Origin: Lepisosteus oculatus
Taxonomy: Eukaryota; Chordata; Actinopteri; Semionotiformes; Lepisosteidae
Assembly: GCF_040954835.1 (NCBI RefSeq)
Contig: NC_090697.1
Location: 1,810,501-1,874,500, forward strand
DNA length: 64,000 bases
Reading direction: 5' to 3'
Part shown: positions 11,441 through 22,379 of the stretch, piece by piece
How positions within the stretch are numbered: the first letter of the stretch is position 1
How the letters are laid out: the number at the start of each line of letters is the position of its first letter
Notes under the pieces: model-generated
The model's database searches: none
Seen by the model: the letters and a program-made list of their open reading frames with translations, nothing else
Told to the model about the DNA's origin: nothing
Translations under genes and position numbers: made by a program

Positions 11441-14079
11441 TTCTTAAATTACAGGTCGCAGCTCTGGACAAAAAAACACAGAGATCCTTTCAGGACCTCA
11501 GTCTGACACACTTACTTAAAAATAAAAGAACTCTGCACAAATGATCCCTTACCAGCCTTTTGACTTTTTATTATGAAATATGCTGATGAGGGGTTGGGGA
11601 GATATTCCCTGATTGTGGTCTGGGAATCATTTAAAACGTTTCTGATGAATGGTGCTCTTTTGTACATGTATGTGAGTGTTTTATGAGAATGGGTATTCTG
11701 TTATGACTGAGATAGACTGGAATGAACAGTTTACTCTCCTGTTTGGGTGGTAATTGATTGCATCTGTGCATCTCACACGTACTGCAATTGTATTATTAAG
11801 GCAGTCGTGAGGAGCTTAGTCCTTGCTAGTTTGCAAATTTTCTTCTGTCTTTTATGTGCACTAGTGAAGGAAATAATGCCTGTGGTTTTTGCACCTCATA
11901 AGGAAACATCTTGACATCTTGTTACCTTCCATTCCTTTCATCTTGTTGGGGATTTTTTTTCTTCGGTTGACGAGAGAGTTCAGTTAAGAAAGTTAACATG
12001 AGAAAATATTAAAAACTAATCTGGCTTCTGTCAAGGTGTGATGTTGTTGTGAGCATGTTAGTTTAGCATTACAGGAGACAGTGGATAAGAGTGACAGATG
12101 GTTTATCTGCCTATAAGAAAAGGGTAGCTTCCCAAGGCTGGGAGACAGATAAAACTGATTAGAGGTGGGTTCCACAGCATTTTACATACTCACGTGATGT
12201 AGATTATAGGGATCCTTTTTGGATGGGGGAAGGGTTGTGCTGTGTTGTCTTTTTTCTTCTCCTAATAAATACAAGTGGCATTTTTCATAATTTGCTCAGT
12301 GGCTGCAAGGGATGTCACGTGGTGACGTTAGAGCTTCCTATTTCACAAACAAGCCCAGTAAAATACTCATCAGGCCACCTGTAGTGAACGTTCATTCTGT
12401 TTCCGGCATCGAGAAGACTTCAGATCTCTTTTCCATGAGAGCCATGATGAGCAATGCACGCTATCATTTTTCAACCACTCGACTTCGTACTTTTTTTTTT
12501 AATCGAGTCCTTTGTTGTATATGCTACCCTACATACCCTACATACTGTGCATAGTAATAGTCAGCATCAACAAAAGTGTGTTATTGCACTTCTGAAGTGT
12601 AATGTTCCAGTAGAAAACAGACTAGTGCTGTCTATGGACACAGGCTGCAAAGAGGCCTCCTGTCACTGGGGCTACAGTCACACAGCCCCTGTGGCATCAT
12701 CAGAAAGTGTAAATTGGTTCCCTTCTCTGCTTTAGAGTATGAGAATTGGGAGGTTGCCTTTGATTGTGCCGTGCTAGTTCTTTGCAGTGCTTCCTCTAAA
12801 TCTAGAAATGTTACTCCCGTCTCAGATGGCTGCCCAGTTATTCTGAGCACGTTCAGAGATGTTATTGCCAGTTAACAAGGACACAGCACTACATAGCTGT
12901 TGACTGGGAGGCTTCCAGATGCTTCAGTAAGTAGACTCCCGTGGAAACGAGGCTGAAATACTATGTTAATTAGTTAGTATGATATCTCCAATTTGAAGCC
13001 CTTCTGTTGGCTCTCCGGACTGTTTTACATTTATTTAAACGCTTCTATGTCTTTTGTAAGAAACGGGTTACAGGTGTGATGGCTCATAATCACAGAAGCT
13101 GCTCTACTGTATGTGTAGAACAAAATTCATAATTGTCCTGACTCTGCAATTGCAAACACGAAGGGGTGTTTTTTTTGTCTTTAATTCTTAATGCGGCTTG
13201 TGGGAAATGTAAATAACCCCAGTAGATATCATTGCTTTGTTGTCAGTGCATTGGGTAAAGATTCTTATTTTCCCTGGACCCTCAAAAAAAGATGATTTCC
13301 ATATATGTTTAATTATGATGTTGAGTGGTTTAAAAATACTTTTTGGATTGAGTTACTCATCCAAACTCTTTATCCTCCACAGGGTCATGGGGGAAACTGG
13401 TGCCTAACTGGGTATTGGATGCAAGGTGGGATACATCCTGGATGGGGCGCCAGTCCATCGCAGGTTACCTCAATCATATATTTCCATATGTTTGTTTTGT
13501 TAATTTTCTACAGTGGAGTCGTGAGGTCAACAGATGGTCATAATTACATCAAGTATCAGCCACCATGATAAACTTCAGTTACATTCTTTGTTATAGTCAA
13601 TGTGCTTGATTCTTATGGTCTTAATTATTGAGTGATTGCACTCTCAAATGTAACTAAAATGAATGTTTTTCAATACCTTATGGTCACTTGAAGTCACTGG
13701 GCTGAGCACAAGGTAAGTTTTGTTACTATGTGATCATATGTGTTCACGGCATGAAAAGTAAAATGTATATTGTGGTGTATTGATCATTGATGTTAATTTC
13801 ATGATCAATTTCATGATTGGCTGCAAAACAAAAATGAAAAGTGTTGCCATGCTGTCCCAATCCTTCCTAAAGGCTCTGTACCTGTCAGTCACAGAGATGC
13901 TCTAAAAGCTATTGTGAGTCTCCTGGATGTGTCCTTTGTCAATGCACAAAAAATAAAAGCAATAATTTATTTTATGAACTGCTAAAAATGAATGCACAAA
14001 ACGATAGGTACTTCTGTCTGCCTTTTATTTTTCTCATTCGGTCTATTACTGCTTGCTGCCTGCATTATAAATATTTTAT
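11440..14079. other. Intergenic sequence with one dispersed-repeat fragment
   Basis: No gene is recognised. A fragment of the ccatccattttc family lies at about 13350-13465 (see its own entry). A CACGTG E-box followed by TGACGTTA occurs at about 12316-12330 but has no adjacent exon. Confidence 0.35.
13350..13465 (+). repeat. Fragment of the ccatccattttc dispersed fish repeat
   Basis: Phrases catccaaactctttatcc, cagggtcatgggg and ggcgccagtccatcgcaggt are in the order seen in this repeat family, here truncated at both ends. Confidence 0.6.
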
Positions 14080-14205
14080 GAAGTTCCAGTAAGCAGCTGC
14101 GTCAGCATGTTTGGGCTGCAGAGGAACAGGTAAAGGTTTATTCCTCGCTGAAAGGAAAGACAAGATACGCAATGTTTTGGCTCTGGAGTCATTAGGACTC
14201 TTTGG
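14080..14205 (-). mobile_element. Foldback retroelement copy B, diverged, single arm plus tail
   Basis: On the minus strand the element reads from the loop region through caacgt-core remnants (gcaatgttttggctctggag on plus), the arm (ggtttattcctcgctgaaagg on plus) and the gcagctgcgtcagcatg tail. It is the most diverged copy and retains only one arm. I found no target duplication. Confidence 0.6.
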
Positions 14206-16540
14206 AGAATTGTGTTACTCTGCCATATACTGTACTGTACATTTTTCTGACTGGCTAGTGTTTTCATTCACTGGAGAATAGGTGTCTTATTGAACATATT
14301 TCATATGCAAGTCAATCAGGAATATTAGTGGTGTTCTGGGTGCATGGATTCATAGATCAGGACCAAAAATAACAATGACAAAACAGAACATTTCCATTCC
14401 TGAAGATGCTACACAATAGCTCTCCGTACAAGAAATTCACTTACTTCAGTTAATTATTATACAGTGATTTTCCATTAAACGTATACATTTTAACACAGTT
14501 GTGTTCAGTAATACATGGAAATGTATAAACACATGAATAAATAGTAAAATATTAAAATTAGTATTTTCAAAATGACTATTTTCCTATTTCAGAAATAAAT
14601 AATAAAATCATATCTAAAAATAACTCACTTTTTAAATACTTTGTGATAGATTAAGTAGCACATTTCATTTTTCTTCAGAGGGTTTTATGTACCATAATTT
14701 GCTTTCCCAAGCCATTTCCAATATAAAGCACGGCTTTGTTTCTGAAACTGTGTCACAGCGAGGCTGGGATCTGTCAATGACTCAGAGTAACCTTCCTGGT
14801 CTTGCATAGTAATCCTCATTAAGGAAGTGTTTCTAAAGATTTGCTCAGCTGTAAATGCTTCTTATTACCATGCCGAAGAGATCGCTTGAATGTTTAGTTA
14901 CACATTCAGGACATTTTTTTAAGATTCAGTATTAGCAATAGCTTGTTTTTTATTTTTCTTAAAATAGTAAAACTGTGGTAAATGCAATTATCTTTAATGA
15001 GCAGCAATGTTGCACATTATAATAGTTTGTTTCTTGTAATTTGTTTACTCTGTATAATTTGTATGATCTGTATAATATGTTTACTGTATAGCTAACAAAG
15101 GGTGCTCTAGGAACATGTTAAGATTGTGTACTCGTTCTAATCACAATTCAAGTGCTGTTCAAAAGTGAAACATATTCTAAGTGAGCAACACCTTTGCAAA
15201 CTATCTTTTTAAAATTTTCTTTTCACATTACCTATGTGATACCACAACAAAAGTGTAAAGTATGGTGCATTTCTAACAGATTTTGATTGGCCTTCATTAT
15301 AAAAAAAACAGTCCATTGTGCACAGGTTTCTGCAGTACTGACCAGTTTGTTTCCCATATGATGTGAATTTATGTATGAAAAGTGGGAAAAAGGCAAAAAT
15401 ACAGCTGGGCTTTTCTTTTGCTCTTATGCTTCAGTGGCAATTTGTCAGATCTAGTATGAATGCTTGCCTTCATCAACCTTTGTGACGGAGGCTTGGGTTC
15501 AGATCTTATTTAGCTCTAAGCCGATTGTGCTCCTTTCCTTTGTGGACTGAGCATAACCAGTTTCTTTGCATCCAATCCCTTCAGGGTTTGGCCATTACAT
15601 CACTGTCAGACGATGTCTTTGCCAAGCATCAAGAGAGAGACTCCTTGTTGTTCCCTCTGAAAGGAAAACGCATTAGGAATATGGGAAAGTGAAGAAATCA
15701 CATGAGCTTTCCATGAGAACTGCTAACAAAAAAAACCAACAACTGAACTTGGATGAACAAAGGGCAGCATTCCAGATAGGAGAATGTTTCAAAAAGTAGC
15801 TTACAGTATATGGATTCTGAATTGGAGAGACTACAATCTATTAACAGGAGGCCAAATAAGTATGGAAGAGCAGTATAGATGTTTTGGCAATTACAATGAG
15901 ACCCACTAGGTTAGGTTAACACAGAGAAATGAGGAGTCCCATGTTGAACTGATGTGGTTCTTTTGTCTACACATACAGAAACAGAATACCGTACAGAGAT
16001 GTTCCTGAGACAGACAGGAAGAGAAAAAGAAAGACTGGCAGTTTTAATCATTTTAAAGAAATTTACTGAGAAGTACACACAGAAATTTCACTGCAACATG
16101 TACAGTACATAGAAGACACATATCTCCTTCAATAACTCAGTGTGTTATTACTTTTTCTGATTTTGACCTCTTACCATGTTGTGGTTTATCATGATGTGAT
16201 AAAAAGCATTAATAATGTTATGCTTCCAAATCCGGTTCTGCTATAGTTATCTTTTGATTACTATTGGATAACAGTAATACTGCAAATACTGGAAACGTGG
16301 TCTGTGCCTTCAGCTGATTAGGCTTAAGAGCTGGATTTTATCTGTATCATAGTTTAACACCATATCACATTCATATTTTCATATTCATGTTTTCATATAT
16401 CATGCTAATGAGACAAGAAGAATGAAAATGAAAGTAGTCTCATTTTAATGTTAAAGATAAATTCAGTAGTATTCAAACTACAATAAAAAAGGAGAGTCTG
16501 CAATAGAGATATTGGGAGTAGAACCCAAGAAAACTAAACA
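14206..16540. other. Intergenic sequence without recognised features
   Basis: AT-rich; no gene or named repeat recognised. The stretch 15430-15650 is less AT-rich and non-repetitive, but I cannot assign it. Confidence 0.35.
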
Positions 16541-16544
16541 TCTA

Positions 16545-16815
16545 CCATCTAAATTAAGTGATACCTAAATTTATGAAGTGTTTGCCACATAATGCAAGAG
16601 ATGAAGCTACTACGTTAGTGGGAGATTGTGATGCAAATGTAATCACTAGAGAGTGTAACTCTCTAGCAGAGAGTCATGGTGAAGACAACATTAATGGATA
16701 TTCACTACTCTTGAGAGCTGAAAAAATATGGAAGAGTTGGAGGTATACGTGTACAGGTAGAGGTGGTCATCACAGGAGATTATAGTTTTCCTCACGCAGA
16801 TTGTGAACGCTAATA
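16545..16815 (+). pseudogene. Possible LINE endonuclease-domain fragment
   Basis: The frame at 16558-16785 contains LVGDCDANVI followed by a downstream NINGYSLLLRAE. This resembles the GDFNARVG...NxNGxxLLxxCA signature of apurinic-endonuclease domains in non-LTR retrotransposons. The final CAEHxL part is decayed. It abuts foldback copy C. This is a weak match based on pattern only. Confidence 0.35.
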
Positions 16816-16837
16816 GGAGTATCACTAGCTGAAACTG

Positions 16838-16986
16838 TGAAGAAAGAGAACACAACGTTTCGGCCGTGGAGCCTTGTTCACACCTGAAGAAGGCTCCACG
16901 GCCGAAACGTTGTGTTCTCTTTCTTCTTTTTTTCAGCATGGAATGAACCTATTACTTGTTCCTTTGCAGCCTACACATGCTGACGC
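16838..16986 (+). mobile_element. Foldback retroelement copy C with the most intact hammerhead-like core
   Basis: The left arm (about 16838-16875) and right arm (about 16887-16940) are inverted repeats. The tail at 16965-16986 reads cctacacatgctgacgcagc. The centre keeps the loop that other copies have lost. Reading plus: acac (16880-16883), CTGAAGA (16884-16890), GGC (16892-16894) pairing GCC (16901-16903), GAAA (16904-16907), CGTT, then gtgt (16912-16915) pairing the first acac. An approximate flank repeat (agtatcacta / agtatccacca) may be a decayed target duplication. Confidence 0.75.
16884..16915 (+). ncRNA. Hammerhead-ribozyme-like core in copy C
   Basis: The order CTGANGA, short stem, GAAAC, GTT, with a 4-bp stem I closing the outside, matches a type I hammerhead with a minimal stem III of the kind known from Penelope-like retroelements. 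Two departures weaken it: an unpaired A at 16891 before stem II, and a stem III of only two pairs without a loop, which would work only as a dimer through the self-complementary AACGTT. Cleavage would be predicted after T16911. No activity is shown. Confidence 0.45.
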
Positions 16987-16999
16987 AGCTACAGTATCC

Positions 17000-17540
17000 A
17001 CCATAGTGAGAGGGTGATAACTCTCTGGTTGGTCTCCAGTGCAGACTTTACAGTGGCTGTTTAACTGATGATTGCTGCACAGATATTTTGATGATGAAGG
17101 TAAAGGATGCTGGAGGAAATCTGTACTCTGGAAGATTATCCAGAGTGCCTCTATGATTCATAGAGTACATCTTTTTGTCAGTGGATTCTAAGAGGTTAGC
17201 ATTGTTACTGTCATTTCCCCCTTAATTTATAGACTAGCTCATGCCAGGTATGCCTCTGTAGATTTTGAACCCACACTGTGATTCAGGTTGAGGCCCTACA
17301 GTAAGAGGAGTGAAGTGGCTTGGGAGAATTCTTATAATGATCTTACAGTAGACAGAGAAGAGATCTCTGTCATTTCTACTTTTGGATTTGTCCCCTTTCT
17401 TGGAAGACTGTCACATTCTTGGCATCCTGGAAACCATGGAGAGTACCTTCATGCCCCTGCCATATGATGAGGATGTGCAGGTGTAGTGTTAGTTCCTGTC
17501 ACCTGTGCTTACGAATTTTATCACCTTCTGCTGTTCTGTC
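17000..17540 (-). pseudogene. Possible LINE reverse-transcriptase fragment, minus strand
   Basis: The plus-strand phrase tttggatttgtcccctttct followed by ggaagactgtcac resembles the reverse complement of a conserved RT segment upstream of the catalytic domain in a common fish and invertebrate LINE lineage. Stops and gaps interrupt every frame. This was assigned by phrase resemblance only. Confidence 0.3.
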
Positions 17541-19498
17541 ATTCTTCATTTGCCTGTAAATTTGCAACTTACATTGAGTGTAGACTCCCGAGGCTCATTT
17601 CTAATTGACTCTCGCAAGGATTTGAATCGGGATTTAGCAGATTTTAAAAACGGCTGATGGGTGCAAAATTGATTGCCTTTATGCAACATGTCAAACAAGA
17701 CAAACACATATTCTTTTAAGAAATGTTTCATGCAGATCAAGTGCCCATGCCTACTTATTATTCCTTTTAACTGCATTTCAGTTTTCAGATGTCCCTCTAA
17801 TTTACTGTAGGCCACTGGCATTCATAGAGTGATTCAAGGGGGTTCATTTATAAAGGTTCTGTGGCCTTGAAGCATCTTATTTTACAGTCTAGTATAATAT
17901 GGTAAGTGTTGTAAATACTGTAAGATCATGCATATTTTCCCAAAACAGAAATAAACTTTATATACGACTGAGAAAAAAAATGAATGGGTATATAAATCCT
18001 GGAGAATGAATTTTAATAAAAATATATAGTGTTTTAAATGCCCTATTATGTTATTTTGAAATATAAATAATTCTATGTTCCTTTTTATTGTGGAATTTAA
18101 AGGAATTCTTGCAAAAACTGGGATTTGGAAGGAATCTACTAAGAGTGCTGTGTGATGAACCAGTTGTTCCAGTTGATAAAAGACATCATGACATGTACTG
18201 TAGCATAAGCATGCTTTTTTCCAAGTGCTGGCCTCAACAGTGACCGTGAGTACGATGCTCTCTTAGGTTATTCATTTGATATATAAAGCAGGATTGATTA
18301 TTAATCGGGGTCATGAAGATTGCCTACTATATTATTTTATTGTTACCCTGTGCAGAGGAGCTTGTGTACCAAGACCAGACCTGGAAAAACAAACATTGCC
18401 ATGCGACAAGCAGCATGGAAAGAAAGAATTCTGGGTGAATTATTCACAACCTAAGTGATAGATTGTGTCTTGTATTGAAGAACAATTTGGAGGATCCTCA
18501 TTTCTGTATTACAGCTGGTTTGTATGTTAAAACCCTTTGTAAGGGTCACATTGTGTTATTCATTCCAGTCACAAGGGAGAATCTGAAACATAACTTTATC
18601 AGCCTTGTTGCCCGTATTCGTAGCTACTGTGTCTCCAGTCCCTCTTTGTGAAATGTTCATTTTATAAATTCAGCTTTGGTTATACTGTGAAGAGAAACCA
18701 GATTCCACTGCATTTGTTAACTGAAGTCTTTCCCAGTCTTCTTTAAATCTCTTCTTTCCTTTACTTGAGATTGTTTTCTTGAGATTATACAGTATCCTTT
18801 TCTTGAGATATGATGAATTTTGAGCTTTCCCTATTTATTGCTGTGACTGAAATGCTTGTATATGATACAAACACAAAAGAGTAATCTTTGCAATGGTCCG
18901 ACATTGAGCACTTACAACGATTTACAAATTTACATTTCTTGCTTAAACATGGTAAAAGTTTATCACCTGTAAATTATATTATAGTTAGTATACAATTTGC
19001 AATTGTGGGTCACTGCACATTAGTAAGGTATCTGAATTAAGTTGGTTATGTGGTACAGGACCAATGTTACTTTGAAGTTGATAGTTTGAACCTTGTGTCA
19101 GGGTTTTTAATGGAAAGCAAAACTTTTGTAACTGGGCAGAGGTAATAAGAGGTTTGCAATCATTTGATAAGGTGGAGACATTGCATCACATTTGTTTAAC
19201 AGTGCTGGGTCAATGCATTTGGGAAAAGCCACAGAGCTAAAATGCTTTGTTTCAGATGCATGAGGGTGATAAATCAATAGACTGAAATGTAATATTATCA
19301 AAATAAGATATCATAAAAAGTACAACATACTCCTGGTGTATTTTTAAATTCAATTTTGTTTTCCATTTTCAGGAGCAAAATAAGAGGTTTTTATCTGTTG
19401 TATTAATTTGACATTGAACTTCAGCTTGTTATGGAATGTAAGTAGTGCAATGGCGCCATCGCCTGGTAGCTGCAGTTCACTTCATGTTAACAAGGCTT
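17541..19498. other. Intergenic sequence without recognised features
   Basis: No gene is recognised. Frames 17546-17821 (-), 18276-18458 (+), 18463-18651 (+) and 19107-19301 (-) lack domains. Confidence 0.35.
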
Positions 19499-19508
19499 AG
19501 AATGATGT

Positions 19509-19640
19509 AAAGAGAAGAAGGAAAACACAACGTTTCGGCTGTGGAAACATGTTTTCTTTCTTCTCTTTTCAGCATGGAATAAACCTATTACTTGTTCCTT
19601 TGCAGCCTACGCATGCTGACGCAGCTCCCCACCTGAACTA
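19509..19640 (+). mobile_element. Foldback retroelement copy D with perfect 10-bp target-site duplication
   Basis: The element runs from aaagagaagaagg through the shortened arm and loop to the tail ending cccacctgaacta. Perfect direct repeats agaatgatgt flank it at 19499-19508 and 19641-19650. The left arm is cut short compared with copy A, while the right end stops at the same tail (acctgaact). That is the signature of head truncation with a fixed 3' end. The hammerhead core is lost at the loop. Confidence 0.85.
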
Positions 19641-20169
19641 AGAATGATGTTGTAGTACATTAAGAGCATACCTGAACTTTTAAAAACCAAAACAATTAAG
19701 AAAAATAAAAGAAATAGCATATTAATCAGATAGACACTAATTTGTGTTTTCCCTTAACCTTTTTTTAATTTGAAATACACAGAAATTGGAAAGACCTTAC
19801 AGCTGGTTCTTAGGTATTCTAACAAAATGTTGGCTTTCAGAAGCATTTGATAAAATTTTGATTTGTGAATTCTCATTGATCATGACAAATAGAACCGGAT
19901 AAAATGTAGATGAGAAACCAATTCTTGTTCTCTTATAAAGATGGATGTACCGTAGTTGTAAATATTGTGGGGAAATTTGGGGAGATACTCATTGCAAAAG
20001 TTCAGATGAAGGTGGTGCCCCTCCGGAAACCATGTTCTGAGAAAACTAGAGATTTACAGTATACAAAGTAAGCTTATTGCCTGCTGGCACCATAGTTGTT
20101 TTTCGTCCCACTCATTAGGATGCATCTAGTCCTAGTGAACAAATGTATAAAGTACCAAAAGCATCTGTT

Positions 20170-21800
20170 TTAAACTTTTTTTTTTAATTGGGTCGCAAAC
20201 TAACCCAAAATGTCAAACAGAATGGACATCTTTGCAGTTTCATGCATTCGTATGAGAACAGATGTGTACCTCCCAGGAAGATCTGGATATACCCCAATCA
20301 GAAGCCCCGGAGGAATAAAGACATCTGCTGCAGACTTAAAGCACTCTCTGCTGCCTTCCAGTCAGCTGACAGAGAACTGTATAAAAAATCAAGGTATGGC
20401 CTGGAGAAAGCCATTAAACTGGCAAAACAGGAATACAAGGACAAATTAGAAAAACAGCTTGGGAGCAACTCAAGGTGCATGTAGCAGGTGTATAGAGCCT
20501 TTAAGAGAGTAAAAACCTGTAAAGCAGCCGGCCCAGATGGTGTCTCCCATCATGTCCTTAAAACCTGTGCAGGTCAGCTGTCTCCTGTAAATACGGACAT
20601 TTTTAACCTGTCTCTGTCCCTGTCAGTTGTACCAGAGTGTTTCCCGAAAAGCACAGTTGTGTCACTGCCCAAGAAGACCAACTTGTTTGAATGATTACCG
20701 TCCAGGGGCACTCATGAAGTGCCTGGAAAGCATAGTATTGACATATATAAACTGCACTATCCCAGACTCCCTCAACCCACTCCAGTTTGCTTACTGCTTG
20801 AGCAAGTCAGTTGATGATGCCGTATCTCTAGCAGTACATACTGCCCTAGAACATTTAGACCAGTGGGGCACCTACACTATCTTAGGATGCTGTTTATAGA
20901 TTACAGCTCTGCCTTTAACATGATTGTTCCTGCCAAGATGGTCCCACAACTCAGGAATCTGGGTTTGTGCAACTCTGTCTGCAACTGGATACTGAATTTT
21001 CTGAAGGGCAGATCTCAGGTGGTGCAAATTGGCAACAATATTTTCTCCACAGTGATCCTAAACACTGGAGCTCCAAAGGGTGCTGTCTTAGTCCTAGGCT
21101 GTACTCCTTGTTCAGGCTGATCAGTAACAATAAAGAGTCTAGCATATAGGAGTGAGGGATAGACCATCTTACAAGATGGTACCTTGACAACGATCTGGCC
21201 CTGATAGTCCACAAGACAAAAAAACTCATTGTGGACTTCAGGAGACCCAGAGGGAGTCTCTGCTTCACCGACTTGGATTGGTCTCACTAAATAGAAGCCA
21301 GTCTGAAAAATGCACAACATCACCTGCACTTTCTGCTGTGCCTGAAGAAATGCTACATGGGGAAGAAGATACTCATAAACTTTTACGGCAGCACCATAGA
21401 AAGTGTCCTCACTGTATGATATTACAATACTGTCATAAATGACAAAGTCACTCTACAGTGGGTTGTGGCAATGGCGCAGAGGATTATAGGATGTGATTTA
21501 CCATCAATCGATGAGATTTACACCATCTGCTGTTGCAATAAAGCCTAATCCATCATTCAGCATCTCACATATCCCACCACAAACTGTGCTCCCCCTGCAC
21601 TCTTGTAAAGCACTACTGCACCATTTATTTATTGCGTTGTTTATTGTCTGTACATACTGTCACTGTTTATTATTTATTTACTTTTTTATAACATACTGAC
21701 TACAGTGTGAGGTATCTGTTGTCTTTTTCATGAATACCCTTTTCTACCTCAGCATTTCCCCTTTTGTATTTATAGCTTAAGGTTTTACTACTTTTGTGCA
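20170..21800 (+). pseudogene. Degraded CR1/L2/Rex-like LINE ORF2 (reverse transcriptase)
   Basis: Broken frames spell successive parts of a non-LTR retrotransposon polyprotein. A basic linker (about 20280-20450) precedes the AAGPDGVSHHVLK finger motif at 20520-20560. Next come a DYRPGALMKC segment and PLQFAY near 20780. The palm motif follows (LFIDYSSAFN, near 20890, carrying the catalytic Asp), then NTGAPKGAVL near 21065-21100. The usual FADD catalytic box is missing: the sequence jumps to a LIVDFRRP-like segment at about 21220, so part of the palm is deleted. Frameshifts occur near 20485, 20700 and 20880. A C-terminal part ending IIGCDLPSIDEIYT is at about 21480-21530, followed by a T-rich 3' UTR. 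It cannot make an active enzyme. The neighbouring minus-strand RT piece belongs to another insertion. Confidence 0.85.
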
Positions 21801-21934
21801 ATACCCTGCGTTCAACATAATGTTTTGTTAGTTTTGAATTTGATCAAAATGGATTTTTCCAAATGGTTTTCAATTGCTACTTCTAAAGTATATGATCCTC
21901 TTAATTTGATACTAATAAACTAATTGATCTGGTA

Positions 21935-22370
21935 TCTAGAACTTTTAGAGAAATTAAATAAAGAGCAGTGGTCCTAGTACAGATCCCTGTGGTACTCCAA
22001 TAATTACATCACCCAAGTTTGAGTATTCACCCCTTATCTGTACCCTTTCTTTTCTATGTAATAACAAATTCTTGATCCATATGATACCCTGAATGCTTAT
22101 CACCTGTAAATTGAGAATTACTCGTTTATGAGGAATGTTATCAAAAGTCTTATGGACATCTAAGTGCACAATATCATTATGTCCCTAATGTATCTTTTCT
22201 AATACTATCCTTTCTTCTATTATATTATTTCCCTTTAGTTTAGTTAATAAAATCCCTTCCAATACCTTACAAATAATAGAAGTCAAACATTTCAGTCTGT
22301 TATTATGTGATTCAGTTTTCTCCCCTTTTTATGGATCGACATGACTTAAGCGAATCTTGGACACAGTGTT
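21935..22370 (-). pseudogene. LINE reverse-transcriptase fragment, opposite strand
   Basis: On the minus strand, LDVHKTFDNIPHKR (motif A region) is followed by an RKERVQIRGEYS segment and GVPQGSVLGPLLFI (motif B). These are classic for non-LTR RTs, possibly of the CR1/Jockey type. The fragment stops just after motif B, so the catalytic FADD box is absent. Upstream residues at about 22170-22370 continue in broken frames. It lies tail to tail with the plus-strand LINE remnant. Confidence 0.8.
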
Positions 22371-22379
22371 TGTGACAGT

